From Taibaiella koreensis (GTDB taxonomy: Bacteria > Bacteroidota > Bacteroidia > Chitinophagales > Chitinophagaceae): a stretch of 64,000 nt of DNA. A model generated the notes under the pieces. It did not search any database, was not told where the DNA came from, and was given only the letters and a program-made list of their open reading frames with translations. Positions 15,882 to 25,273 of this stretch are shown here, piece after piece (position 1 is the first letter of the stretch; each line of letters opens with the position of its first letter). The stretch spans positions 186,001-250,000 of the forward strand of contig NZ_QVNU01000006.1 of NCBI RefSeq assembly GCF_003545715.1. The letters are read 5' to 3'. Made by a program: the position numbers and the translations under genes.

Positions 15882-16559
15882 CTAATCCAGGTAACTGACC
15901 TTGATATAGTCACAAATTATGTGCCCACCCGGCCCCGTGCCCAGGCCCAGCTTATTGCCTTTCAGGGGCCGGAAAGGGAACGTTCCCTCCAAGCGCTCGT
16001 TGACAAAAAGATAGTACCGGTCCTGGTACCGGCGCAAGGTGATCTTTTTGAACTCCCGGGGATTAAAATCCCAGACTCGCCTGCTTTTACTGGAACATTT
16101 CCCACCGGGCTCCGTATCGCAGGACAACATCAGGAATTTCCCTTCGGTAGACATATAAAGATAGTTGCACCGTTCCATATTGCGCCGCCCCCAAACAAGG
16201 GTACCAGCTACTCTGTATTTTTTAAGCGCCTCCAGCTTTACCGACAATTCGATCTCGAAATCTTTCTGCTGATCAATAGCTACCGGGATGACACAGGAGT
16301 AAGGTCTTTTACCTTTAATGACCTGATAATCCAAATAACCACCGGCGATCACACGCCGGGAGACTATTGTATCCTTACTTGGCGGGTCCTCTTCATCTCT
16401 CCGGCTGGTATCCAGCCATCCATTCCGGTCATCATTAAACTGATCTTCGAAAAAAACGTGTCGCCGGCCGAAGCTATATTGCTTGGGGTAAAAAGGCTCC
16501 TGCGACCAGGCAAGGCAGCAGGCTCCTGAAAGGATCAGGAAGAGTAAAAAGGGTTTCAT
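15882..16559 (-). CDS. secreted beta-sandwich (LamG/DUF1080-like) protein
   Basis: This 225-residue protein has a signal peptide ending at AWSQ. The mature part starts with FEDQFNDDRNGW and continues with alternating strands (YLDYQVIKGKRPYSCVIPV, FEIELSVKLE, FLFVNERLEGTFPF-like), the pattern of concanavalin-A-like carbohydrate-binding or DUF1080 domains in Bacteroidota. No catalytic residues can be assigned. A binding role at the cell surface is plausible. A TATATTTG box lies 20 nt upstream of its ATG. Confidence 0.6.
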   Translation of the reverse strand: MKPFLLFLILSGACCLAWSQEPFYPKQYSFGRRHVFFEDQFNDDRNGWLDTSRRDEEDPPSKDTIVSRRVIAGGYLDYQVIKGKRPYSCVIPVAIDQQKDFEIELSVKLEALKKYRVAGTLVWGRRNMERCNYLYMSTEGKFLMLSCDTEPGGKCSSKSRRVWDFNPREFKKITLRRYQDRYYLFVNERLEGTFPFRPLKGNKLGLGTGPGGHIICDYIKVSYLD

Positions 16560-16578
16560 GGCTCAGGATTTGGCAGAT

Positions 16579-16586
16579 CAAATATA
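16579..16586 (-). promoter_or_regulatory. -7 box TATATTTG for the 15882-16559 gene
   Basis: This is a consensus TAnnTTTG on the minus strand, ending 20 nt before ATG 16559. Confidence 0.5.
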
Positions 16587-16611
16587 CAAAGCCAGCCCGT
16601 TTAAAAAGAAA

Positions 16612-16639
16612 ATCCCTGCAGCATTGCTGCCGCAGGGAT
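16612..16639 (-). terminator. clpB terminator
   Basis: ATCCCTGC (16612-16619) pairs with GCAGGGAT (16632-16639), with an inner AGC/GCT pair set. On the minus strand it is followed by TTTCTTTTT, directly after the clpB stop. Confidence 0.8.
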
Positions 16640-16667
16640 CTTTTATATTACTAACCCTTTTATCTTG

Positions 16668-19289
16668 TTATGCCTGCTGCTGGTGCTCAGCTTCATTGCG
16701 CACCACCACCACGCCGTCAAACACATCGATCAGCACAGGTCTGGTCTTATCCAACTCGCCGGAAATGATCTTCTTGCTCAGCAGGTTGATGATGTCTTTC
16801 TGGATCAGCCTTTTCAGCGGCCGGGCCCCGAATTGCGGATCAAATCCCTGCTCGGAGAAATAGTCCAGGGCATAGTCGGAAAATTCGAGTTGCAATCCTT
16901 GCTGGGCTACACGCTTCTTGAGGTCTTCCAATTGTATACGGATAATACCCCTGATCTCTTTTTTCATCAACGGATGGAACATGATCACCTCATCCACGCG
17001 GTTCAGGAACTCGGGGCGCAAGGTCTGGCGCAGCAGACCCATCACCGCATTTTTGGTCGATGCCACTACGGCATCGATATCATCTTCTTCCTTGATGTTG
17101 TCAAAGTTTTCCTGGATCAAATGACTGCCCAGATTGCTGGTCATGATGATGATCGTATTCTTGAAGTTTACTACCCTGCCTTTATTGTCTGTCAGCCGGC
17201 CATCGTCCAGCACTTGCAGCAAGATGTTGAAGACATCGGGATGCGCCTTTTCGATCTCATCGAGCAATACTACAGAATAAGGTTTACGTCTTACCGCCTC
17301 AGTCAGCTGTCCGCCTTCATCATAGCCCACATAGCCCGGAGGCGCGCCTACCAGGCGGCTTACGCTATGCTTTTCCTGGTATTCGCTCATGTCGATGCGG
17401 GTCATCATACCCTCATCATCGAAGAGGAATTCTGCCAAGGCCTTGGCCAGCTCCGTCTTACCCACACCGGTAGTCCCCAGGAAGATAAAGGACCCTATCG
17501 GCCTCCGTGCATCCTGCAGACCGGCGCGGCTACGGCGTATAGCATCGGCAACCGCTTCGATCGCCTCATCCTGCCCTACCACGCGCTTGTGCAGCTCTTC
17601 TTCCAGGTGCATCAGCTTTTCCCGTTCGCTGGTCATCATCCGTTGTACCGGGATGCCTGTTGCCCGGGCCACATTCTCTGCAATATCCTCTGCATCCACT
17701 TCTTCTTTCAGCAAGCGTTTTTCGGAGAAGGCGTCCATTTCCTGTGTCAGTCTGACGATCAGCTCTTCCTGCTCCTTCATTTTGCCGTAGCGTATTTCCG
17801 CTACTTTGCCGTAATCGCCGTCGCGCTCTGCTTTTTCCGCTTCCAGCTTCAGGTCTTCAATGCTCGCTTTGGCAGCCTGTATCTTTTCCGCATGTTCTTT
17901 TTCCTCCAACCATTTGGCCTTGAAGGTATCCCGCTCTACCGAAAGATTGGCGATCTCTGTGGACAGGAATTTTACTTTTTCGTCATCGTTCTCACGCTTG
18001 ATCGCTTCCCGCTCGATCTCCAGCTGCCGTATGCGGCGATCCAGCTCGTCCAGCGGCTCCGGCATCGAGTTCATTTCCAGCTTCAGCTTGGCTGCGCTCT
18101 CGTCGATGAGGTCGATGGCTTTATCGGGCAAAAAGCGATCGGATATATAACGGCTGGACAGCTCCACTGCTGCAATAATTGCCTCGTCCTTGATGCGCAC
18201 ATGATGGTGCGTTTCATAACGTTCTTTCAGTCCGCGCAGGATCGATATCGCATCTTCTTCGCTAGGCTCGTTGACCATTACTTTCTGGAAGCGGCGTTCC
18301 AGCGCTTTGTCTTTTTCAAAATATTTCTGGTATTCGTTCAGCGTAGTGGCGCCTATGGCCCGCAGTTCGCCGCGGGCAAGAGCAGGTTTCAGTATATTGG
18401 CGGCATCCATGGCGCCTTCTCCGCCGCCACCTGCGCCCACAAGGGTATGGATCTCGTCGATGAACAGGATGATCGAGCCTTCACTTTCCGTCACTTCTTT
18501 GATCACGGACTTCAGGCGTTCTTCGAATTCACCTTTATACTTGGCCCCGGCAATGAGCAGCCCCATGTCGAGCGAAAAGATCAACTTTGATTTCAGGTTT
18601 TCGGGAACATCGCCGTTCACCACGCGATGGGCCAGCCCTTCTACGATGGCCGTTTTACCCACACCCGGCTCTCCCACCAGGATAGGATTGTTTTTGGTAC
18701 GGCGGGAAAGGATATGCAGGGTACGGCGTATTTCTTCATCGCGGCCGATCACGGGATCCAGTTTGCCGTTCTGTGCCATTTCGTTCAGGTTCTTGGCGTA
18801 GCGCTGTAAGGCATTGAACGTTGCTTCTGCTGTTTGCGAATTTACCGTCCCGCCTTTGCGCAGGTCTTTGATCGCGGTGATAAGGGCTTTTTCGGTAAGG
18901 CCCGAATCCTTTAATATTTTCGAAGCATCGTCATTGCCCCGGAGAATAGCCAGCAGCATGTGCTCCACGCTTACGAATTCGTCGCCAAACTCCTTCAATG
19001 CCGCCCCCGAACGGAGCACGACGTTATTGGCATCACGGCCCAGCATCTGGCCGGCGTCGCCGCTGGTTTGCTTGGGCAGCTTATTCAGGTTTTCTTCAAG
19101 CCGGGTATGAATGATATTCAGGTTGGCATTGCTTTTTTTCAGCAAAAATTCTATAGGCCCGTCTTTATCTTCCAGCAAGGCTTTCAGTATGTGCCCCGAC
19201 TCGATGGTGGGGTTACCCTTATTAAAAGCTTCCTGCTGTGCTTGCTGCAGGGTCTCCTGGGCTTTGATTGTGAAATTATTCAGATTCAT
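16668..19289 (-). CDS. clpB: ATP-dependent disaggregase ClpB
   Basis: This is an 873-residue hexameric AAA+ chaperone that works with DnaK to dissolve protein aggregates in the cytoplasm. The order is a Clp N-domain (1-145), NBD1 with Walker A GEPGVGKT and Walker B LFIDEIH, a coiled-coil middle domain (about 400-530) rich in Glu and Lys, and NBD2 with GTTGVGKT and [11 protein letters not shown], then the C-terminal domain. Length and all motifs match the family. The sequence upstream shows no convincing heat-shock element. A 641-codon open frame on the opposite strand is a codon-bias shadow. Confidence 0.97.
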   Translation of the reverse strand: MNLNNFTIKAQETLQQAQQEAFNKGNPTIESGHILKALLEDKDGPIEFLLKKSNANLNIIHTRLEENLNKLPKQTSGDAGQMLGRDANNVVLRSGAALKEFGDEFVSVEHMLLAILRGNDDASKILKDSGLTEKALITAIKDLRKGGTVNSQTAEATFNALQRYAKNLNEMAQNGKLDPVIGRDEEIRRTLHILSRRTKNNPILVGEPGVGKTAIVEGLAHRVVNGDVPENLKSKLIFSLDMGLLIAGAKYKGEFEERLKSVIKEVTESEGSIILFIDEIHTLVGAGGGGEGAMDAANILKPALARGELRAIGATTLNEYQKYFEKDKALERRFQKVMVNEPSEEDAISILRGLKERYETHHHVRIKDEAIIAAVELSSRYISDRFLPDKAIDLIDESAAKLKLEMNSMPEPLDELDRRIRQLEIEREAIKRENDDEKVKFLSTEIANLSVERDTFKAKWLEEKEHAEKIQAAKASIEDLKLEAEKAERDGDYGKVAEIRYGKMKEQEELIVRLTQEMDAFSEKRLLKEEVDAEDIAENVARATGIPVQRMMTSEREKLMHLEEELHKRVVGQDEAIEAVADAIRRSRAGLQDARRPIGSFIFLGTTGVGKTELAKALAEFLFDDEGMMTRIDMSEYQEKHSVSRLVGAPPGYVGYDEGGQLTEAVRRKPYSVVLLDEIEKAHPDVFNILLQVLDDGRLTDNKGRVVNFKNTIIIMTSNLGSHLIQENFDNIKEEDDIDAVVASTKNAVMGLLRQTLRPEFLNRVDEVIMFHPLMKKEIRGIIRIQLEDLKKRVAQQGLQLEFSDYALDYFSEQGFDPQFGARPLKRLIQKDIINLLSKKIISGELDKTRPVLIDVFDGVVVVRNEAEHQQQA

Positions 19290-19684
19290 TTGTCGTCTTT
19301 GTAGGTTTGATAATCGCTACCGGCACACCTTCAGCGATAACAATATTCGTTCCCGCTTTGTTGCTTGCCGGCCGGTACTCCATAGTGCTGCAAAAAGCTA
19401 ACCAATCTGCTTTCCCGGAAAAAGAGACAGTTTTCAACAGGAAGCCGGTGACTAAAATACAGGCGTGCGCAACCGGTTCGCGTAATATTTGCAGTTTCCT
19501 GCCAATTGCTGCTGACAACCTTACATAAATCAGACGAAAATTCATACTTCATTGAAATATAAACATATAAAAATTAAAATCATAAATTAACAACATATTA
19601 CAGGCACACTGGTACTTATCCGGGAATGCCTAGGATATCTTCGTAGCAGTACTTCATTTTTAAACCAACCAAATATCACAGATT
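19290..19684. other. intergenic region without supported gene
   Basis: This 395-bp gap lies between divergent clpB and the cupredoxin gene. Short open frames exist on both strands (19307-19528 plus, 19276-19545 minus) but overlap one another and show no domain or signal peptide. The 130 bp before 19685 are AT-rich and must carry the cupredoxin promoter. A TATCTTCG at 19635-19642 is a weak -7 candidate. Confidence 0.4.
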
Positions 19685-20596
19685 ATGCTTCTATCTCTAT
19701 TCAAAAAACTGGCGCTTTCCGCTGTATTGGCCGCTGCCGGCACCCTCTCCGCTTCCGCTGCAATATTGGTAATTACCGTCGGCGGCGCTTCCAACACTTT
19801 TTCGCCCAGCAGCGCCACCATCTTTCTTGGCGATACGGTCCGCTGGCAATGGGCAGGCAATTTCCATACCAGCACGAGTACAACCATTCCCGGGGGTGCG
19901 GTTGCCTGGGACCAGCCGATGAGCTCTGCGGCGGGTAATTTTGATTACATTCCTGCAGTAACGGGTGTATACAACTATCTGTGCACGCCGCATGCCCCGG
20001 CAATGGCGGGCACCTTTACCGTATCCCAACCCTTACCCGTCAAGATGGAACCCCTGAGCGCCAAACTGACTACAGAAGGCCGGGTACAGCTGAGCTGGAA
20101 AACCCTTACGGAAACCAACAACAAGCAATTCGCCATTCAGCAGTCGCCCGACGGATTCAGCTTTAAGACCATAGGCGTACAGGCGACCAAGGCCGGGGGT
20201 GGTTTCAGCAAGGAGCCGATCAGCTACACCTATACCGACAAGGAGATATTGGCAACACGGGCCTTTTACCGGCTGCAGCAAACCGATAACGACGGGCAGC
20301 AGAGCTATTCCAATGTCTGCTTTATTGCACGCAAAGGTGCCGGGGACCTGGTGCTGCACCTGCATCCCAATCCCACCCGCGACCAGGTCATGATCCATAT
20401 TGCCGGCCCTGTGGGTAACGAGGCGTCGCTGCAGTTGCTGGACCTTACGGGCAAACAGCTCGACCTGATCAAGCTGACCAAAGACAACAGCGATATGCCC
20501 GTCTTCAACCTGAGTAAGCGGGCGGCGGGCGTATACCTCATACGCTACACCGACGACAGCCAGACCCTTACCGAAAAAGTAACCCGCAGCGAATAG
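19685..20596 (+). CDS. T9SS-exported cupredoxin (plastocyanin-like) protein
   Basis: This 303-residue protein has a signal peptide ending near SASAA. The mature N-terminus is a blue-copper domain of about 95 residues: the first ligand His is in NFHTST, and the others in Y-L-C-x2-P-H-x4-M, giving the complete His-Cys-His-Met type 1 site. A beta-rich linker (KLTTEGRVQLSWKTLTE) and a T9SS type A sorting domain (HPNPTRDQVMIHI ... GVYLIRY) follow. It probably carries electrons or binds copper at the cell surface. It is monocistronic with its own terminator. Confidence 0.85.
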   Translation: MLLSLFKKLALSAVLAAAGTLSASAAILVITVGGASNTFSPSSATIFLGDTVRWQWAGNFHTSTSTTIPGGAVAWDQPMSSAAGNFDYIPAVTGVYNYLCTPHAPAMAGTFTVSQPLPVKMEPLSAKLTTEGRVQLSWKTLTETNNKQFAIQQSPDGFSFKTIGVQATKAGGGFSKEPISYTYTDKEILATRAFYRLQQTDNDGQQSYSNVCFIARKGAGDLVLHLHPNPTRDQVMIHIAGPVGNEASLQLLDLTGKQLDLIKLTKDNSDMPVFNLSKRAAGVYLIRYTDDSQTLTEKVTRSE

Positions 20597-20635
20597 AGCA
20601 TTCCCTGCGACGCCGGGCCGCCTGCCGGATATAAT

Positions 20636-20669
20636 AAAAGCCTGCCTCATAAACGAGAGGCAGGCTTTT
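20636..20669 (+). terminator. terminator of the cupredoxin gene
   Basis: AAAAGCCTGCCTC (20636-20648) pairs with GAGGCAGGCTTTT (20657-20669), 13 bp, with further T after it. Confidence 0.88.
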
Positions 20670-20850
20670 TATTGAAAACAAGGATTACGATTATCTAACC
20701 ATGCGGATATAAGGAACAGGGTACAAATTGCCTCCAATTAATGGCTGCGGAGCTTTTCGAAGCATCATCTTTGTCCTTTACCTTCGGTGAGAAAAGTTCG
20801 ACGCGTTCAGGGACCGGCTTTGTTTCCTATATCCGGATAGTCACTTACGA

Positions 20851-22647
20851 TTAATGGCTCACCACAATCTTGCGGGAAGTTGTAGCCGTACCATTGCTGA
20901 TAGCCACCAGGTAGGCGCCATTGGCATAGCTGCTCAGGTCAAAGGTATACTCACCATTATGCGCCGCCACGGTATACACCGCTTTGCGTGCGCCGGTAAT
21001 GTCATATATCGTTACGCTCAGATCGGTTGCCTTATCCAGGTTGGCGCGCATACGCAGCGTACCGTTCACCACAGGATTGGGGAATATGTTTACCGCGTTG
21101 TCCAGCTCTGCGCTTTTGCTGATGCCCGTAGTAGGCGAGCTGCAGGTTGCTGCCGCTTCGATGGTATTGGTAGTCATGGCGCCGGTATTGGTCGGATCGA
21201 GCCAGGGCTTCAGTTGCGCATTCTGCACGCCGTTACCTTCGGGGTATTCCCAGTTGCGGCTAAGCTTGCTGTACACGGCATCCTGGCCCAGGATGGCCTG
21301 ATCGCCCAATTTATTGGTATCGGCATCGCAGGATTGGTTATCGCTGCCGCCGCTGAGGTCGCCTACAAGGCGGCCGTTCACATCGAAGAGCCCGCTACCC
21401 GAAGAACCTTCTTCGTTACCGCCTGTATTGAACATAACCGCCCAGTGGGTACCGGGAACACTCCATTGGTTGAAAGTACCGTTGCCCGCAATCGTATTGG
21501 TTATCGCCAGCTTCTTCATATCTCCGGAGGGATGGTGGAAATTGATGTAAGTGCTGGGCGAAGGCAGAGAGCTGGCCCTGTTCCAACCGGCGAAATAAGC
21601 GCCGAAAGTTGCCGGCACCTTATTGTTTAGCTTCACCAGCAGGAAGTCGCCTAATATAGAAGCCGAATTGGGATTGTAATCGGCGCGGGCTACGAACTGT
21701 GCGCCGGTCAACGTTTGGTTGTTGGGGGCTACGGTGTTGCCGGCACAGTCGGGCGCTTCAAAGTTGAAATAGAATATCCATTGGGAGTAAGGCGTATTGG
21801 TCTTGCTGTTGTTGTCTTCACAGTGTGTAGCAGTGAGCACGTAAGGCGTACAATCGCCTTTGGTGGTATTGATCAGGGTGCCGGTACAGAAACCCACATA
21901 TCCGCCGCCAAGAGGCATCACAATTCTCATCGTCGCTTTACGTTGCTGCGGATAGCTTTGACCTTCAGGACAGATCGCGTTGATCTCACATACAGACGAT
22001 CGTCCGGCCAACGGATCATCGGTCGGCTTCGCTGCCGTACCAATATCCTCGTTGCCTGCATACCGCTGCAGGTCGACGCTGGGATAATACATAACGCCGG
22101 CCTGGTTGAGATGCCAGCTGATATCGTCGGTATTGACACCCTTATCGATATCCAATTCAAAGTTTACGATACCGCCCTGTACCTCCTGGTTGGCAAAAAG
22201 GCCATCTTCATTATTATTCTCTGCTGTATAAGCCCCAAGCAACTGCTTGCCATTACTATTGCTGACAAAGAACTTCACCCCTTGCGGCAGCTTGAAGTGA
22301 TCGTAATAAAGGACCATGGAAGGTACATCGCCCATATTCATCTGGGCGCGCCAAACCTTGCGGCCGTCGGACAGCGTTACCATGGTGCCCGAGGCAGGGA
22401 AAGCCATGTCGACCGGAGCCAGTACACCAGCGTGATAGGCGCCGGGTTTGCTGCGCGATACTTTGTTATCTTCTTGCTTCAGCCTTTTCAGGTCAGGCGT
22501 CTTGGCATATACCGGCGTAAAGACCTGATTGCTTATAGCGGGCTCGGTCGAGATAAGACTGAGCGGTAATCCCCCCTTGCTGATCTGGGCCTGGGCAATG
22601 GTGCAACAGCCCGTGGCCAGGATCAGCGCATAAATTGTTTTCTTCAT
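20851..22647 (-). CDS. T9SS-exported lysyl-endopeptidase-like serine protease
   Basis: This 598-residue protein has a signal peptide from MKKTIYALILATGCC to AQAQ; ATG 22647 is chosen because 19 upstream codons only extend it with unrelated residues. A propeptide-like region (about 20-200) precedes a chymotrypsin-fold domain starting at SSVCEINAICPEG. The catalytic triad is visible as ATHCED (His), GDFLLVKL (Asp) and GSSGSGLFD (Ser), with Cys placed as in Achromobacter protease I. A C-terminal T9SS domain (IFPNPVVNGTLRM ... GAYLVAI) ends the protein. It is likely an extracellular protease. Lys specificity is inferred from family only. Confidence 0.87.
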   Translation of the reverse strand: MKKTIYALILATGCCTIAQAQISKGGLPLSLISTEPAISNQVFTPVYAKTPDLKRLKQEDNKVSRSKPGAYHAGVLAPVDMAFPASGTMVTLSDGRKVWRAQMNMGDVPSMVLYYDHFKLPQGVKFFVSNSNGKQLLGAYTAENNNEDGLFANQEVQGGIVNFELDIDKGVNTDDISWHLNQAGVMYYPSVDLQRYAGNEDIGTAAKPTDDPLAGRSSVCEINAICPEGQSYPQQRKATMRIVMPLGGGYVGFCTGTLINTTKGDCTPYVLTATHCEDNNSKTNTPYSQWIFYFNFEAPDCAGNTVAPNNQTLTGAQFVARADYNPNSASILGDFLLVKLNNKVPATFGAYFAGWNRASSLPSPSTYINFHHPSGDMKKLAITNTIAGNGTFNQWSVPGTHWAVMFNTGGNEEGSSGSGLFDVNGRLVGDLSGGSDNQSCDADTNKLGDQAILGQDAVYSKLSRNWEYPEGNGVQNAQLKPWLDPTNTGAMTTNTIEAAATCSSPTTGISKSAELDNAVNIFPNPVVNGTLRMRANLDKATDLSVTIYDITGARKAVYTVAAHNGEYTFDLSSYANGAYLVAISNGTATTSRKIVVSH

Positions 22648-22769
22648 TAGAATGAAAGTTGAAAAAATTGGATTGAGCCGTAGATGTAAAAAATTATCTT
22701 TCAAAACTAGCTATAATACCGACAGAATTATTGTTGCTACAGTTGTTTCACATTTTTTTTGCTAAACGA

Positions 22770-22802
22770 TTTGTGCCTCTTTTTTGTTAGTGCCTATATT
22801 TG
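22770..22802 (+). promoter_or_regulatory. complete Bacteroidota-type promoter
   Basis: A -33 TTTG (22770-22773), a 21-nt spacer and a perfect -7 TATATTTG (22795-22802). Transcription would start near 22808, so an in-frame TTG at 22800 cannot be the start codon and ATG 22899 is favoured. Confidence 0.7.
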
Positions 22803-22898
22803 AAGCGGTTAACCAACAATATTTCTTTATATTCATTATTTAGCCAGCTGTTCCTTATCTGGTTACAACTGGCGATTTCCTATAAAACGACCTATCGT

Positions 22899-24329
22899 AT
22901 GCGTCTTTATCTTTTCCTGGTCCTGCTATTGCTGCCTGCCGTGCATTTGCATGGTCAAAGCCTGGAACGAAGTGTGGTCAAGATATCCGTTACCAAACAG
23001 GAATACGATTACAATCAGCCCTGGCAGAAATCGAAACAGTCCAAGTCGTCGGGATCGGGCTGTATCATTGAAGGGAACAGGATACTGACCTGTGCTCATG
23101 TGGTAGAATTCGGGTCGTTCATCGAAGTGAAGAAATCAAAAGACTCCCGGCGCTACACAGCGGCCATCGCCTATATAGCGCCTGAGTACGACCTGGCGGT
23201 ACTCACTGTCGACGACGAAAGTTTTTTTAACAAAGCGAAGCCGCTACCGATAGGCGACCTTCCCGAAATCGGCAATAAGGTTACTGTTTACGGCTTTCCC
23301 ACGGGCGGCAACGACATGAGCGTGACCTCCGGTATTGTATCGCGTATCGAGAACATTGATTTCAATTACGACAACTATAACGACCTGGGTATACAGATCG
23401 ATGCCGCTATCAATCCCGGTAACAGCGGCGGTCCTGTAATCGGCGACACGGCCCTGGCCGGTGTGGCATTTCAAGGTAAGACCTCCAGCCAGAACATTGG
23501 CTATATGATACCTACTTCCGTAATAAAGGCCTTCCTGCGGGATATCGCCGACAGTATATACGACGGACCTGTTCCGGTATGGTTGCAATGGCAAAGCCTG
23601 GAAAACAGCGCTCTGCGTCATTGCTTTGGCATAGCCGACAGCGCTACCGGCGTGCTGATCAATAAGGTCCATTTCTGCTCGGCCCTGGCAGGCGCCATAC
23701 AGCCCGACGACATCCTGATGACGATAGATAGCCTGGATATCCAGAACGACGGATCGGTATATGTGAGCAACGATGTCAAAACGACTTTTGAAACGATCAT
23801 CAAGAATAAGAATGTAGGCGATACTGTAACCCTGCACCTGCTGCGGCAAGGGCTCGATACGGTAATCAGGCAGCCGCTGCAATACAGCCGGTCCAAGGAG
23901 TTGCTGGTGGGCAAGGTAGATCTGGCTCCCAAGTATTACATACAGGATGGCTTTGTTTTTATGACACCCTCTTACTATTACTTCCAGGATGAGTCGTACT
24001 GGCAGTATTACTACCCCGAGCTCAGCTACTATTATTATGCCAAGGTGCTCAACAATCCCGAAATGGAGGAGGTGGTTATTATCTCTTCGGTATTGCCCGA
24101 TAAATCCAATGTCGGCTATCACGACGTAAACAATAAGATCGTAAGACAGATCAACGGATACGACATCCGTAATTTCAACGATCTTATACGGGCTTTCGAC
24201 CGGCCATCGGATTATTACACCATCATCGATAGTGACGGGAATCGTTATGTGCTGGATGCCACGCATCTGCAGGAAAATAACGAGGAGATCTTTCGCAAAT
24301 ACGGCATCACACAACAGATGCGCAATTAA
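22899..24329 (+). CDS. HtrA/Deg-like trypsin-family serine protease
   Basis: This 476-residue exported protease has a signal peptide (MRLYLFLVLLLLPAVHLHGQ). The chymotrypsin-fold domain has H67 in TCAHVVEF, D98 in EYDLAVLTV and S176 in NPGNSGGPV, spacing typical of Deg proteases. From about residue 230 a PDZ-like part (GVLINKV ... QPDDILMTIDSLDIQNDGSV) follows, and the last 150 residues are Tyr-rich with a second degenerate PDZ-like stretch. The likely role is periplasmic protein quality control. Initial Met choice rests on the signal peptide and the upstream promoter. Confidence 0.87.
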   Translation: MRLYLFLVLLLLPAVHLHGQSLERSVVKISVTKQEYDYNQPWQKSKQSKSSGSGCIIEGNRILTCAHVVEFGSFIEVKKSKDSRRYTAAIAYIAPEYDLAVLTVDDESFFNKAKPLPIGDLPEIGNKVTVYGFPTGGNDMSVTSGIVSRIENIDFNYDNYNDLGIQIDAAINPGNSGGPVIGDTALAGVAFQGKTSSQNIGYMIPTSVIKAFLRDIADSIYDGPVPVWLQWQSLENSALRHCFGIADSATGVLINKVHFCSALAGAIQPDDILMTIDSLDIQNDGSVYVSNDVKTTFETIIKNKNVGDTVTLHLLRQGLDTVIRQPLQYSRSKELLVGKVDLAPKYYIQDGFVFMTPSYYYFQDESYWQYYYPELSYYYYAKVLNNPEMEEVVIISSVLPDKSNVGYHDVNNKIVRQINGYDIRNFNDLIRAFDRPSDYYTIIDSDGNRYVLDATHLQENNEEIFRKYGITQQMRN

Positions 24330-24618
24330 AAATTATGTTTAGAAAAGACCAAAGGAACGTTGCCACAATAAAAAGGCGCCGTTAAATCGTTAATCGCTGG
24401 TTAATGGTTTAACAGTTTTTTGGTAACCCTTCCAGGCAATTACCTGTTATTTTGATGTCGTTCGATAGCAACAAATATTGCTGGCCCGGACACTTAAAGT
24501 AACAATGGGATTCAAACCCTGAATTTTTTAAGTAAATCATTTTAAACTAAAAATCGTTTTCAGCAGCCGTATTTTCTGTTACTTTAATACAACCTGTGAG
24601 AACACAAATCTGGGTATT

Positions 24619-24903
24619 ATGAAAAAAGTATTTTTGTCAATGGCCCTGCTGGGTCTGGTAGCCGTAGGAACTGTAAACGCTCAGGATCAGAATAAGGATA
24701 AGAAGAAAGACAATCCGAAGCAAGAGCAACCTGCAGACATGAAAAAAGACGAGCTGAAAAAAGAAGATCCGAACACCAAGGAACAACAGATGAGCAACGA
24801 TGCACAGCAGAAAGCCAAGGAAGATCAGCAAAAGCAATATGATCCCAACCAGCAGCCCGCTCAGCCCACCGAACCTAAGAAAGACACCGTAACGCCCCAA
24901 TAA
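24619..24903 (+). CDS. small exported Lys/Gln/Pro-rich protein
   Basis: This 94-residue protein has a signal peptide ending at NAQ (about residue 22). The mature 72 residues are almost entirely Lys, Asp, Glu, Gln, Pro and Asn with no hydrophobic core, so it is expected to be disordered and periplasmic. Similar short charged proteins are common in Chitinophagaceae, function unknown. A strong terminator follows 46 bp downstream, supporting a real transcription unit. Confidence 0.65.
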   Translation: MKKVFLSMALLGLVAVGTVNAQDQNKDKKKDNPKQEQPADMKKDELKKEDPNTKEQQMSNDAQQKAKEDQQKQYDPNQQPAQPTEPKKDTVTPQ

Positions 24904-24949
24904 GGGCCGGTAATACAGAACACAGAATGCCAGGACTATGGTATTCCTA

Positions 24950-24988
24950 TATAACCTCCGCTACAATCCGTAGCGGAGGTTATATTTT
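24950..24988 (+). terminator. strong terminator downstream of 24619-24903
   Basis: A 15-bp perfect stem, 24950-24964 with 24970-24984, loop AATCC, followed by TTTT. The remaining stretch to 25273 shows no gene. Confidence 0.88.
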
Positions 24989-25273
24989 GAGGCGATCTCA
25001 CGCCTTTTGTGCTTTCAAAGTGTACAAATACCTTCTCCTATCCGCTTCCGGTTGTATGTGAAATTAAGGCGTTATCCTGTAGGCAAGGGCCCGCAGGGCC
25101 TCTGCGATGGCATGGCAGGCCGGCGTATGCTGCAGTTCCCGGTCCTGAAAAACGGCTTTTCGCACCATAAAAATCCTTAACATTCAGATTAACACCCATA
25201 CCCCTATCAAAAAAAATACTTTTCTATCTTTACGCCCATTAAAAAGCCAACCACATAAAAAATATCTTATACA

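Noticed and set aside
16665-18590. 641-codon open frame antisense to clpB
   Set aside because: ClpB on the minus strand has every family motif; the plus frame is a known type of shadow in GC-biased conserved genes.
19276-19545. Small minus-strand frame overlapping the clpB start
   Set aside because: It competes with open frames in two other phases, has no recognisable features, and overlaps clpB by 14 bp.
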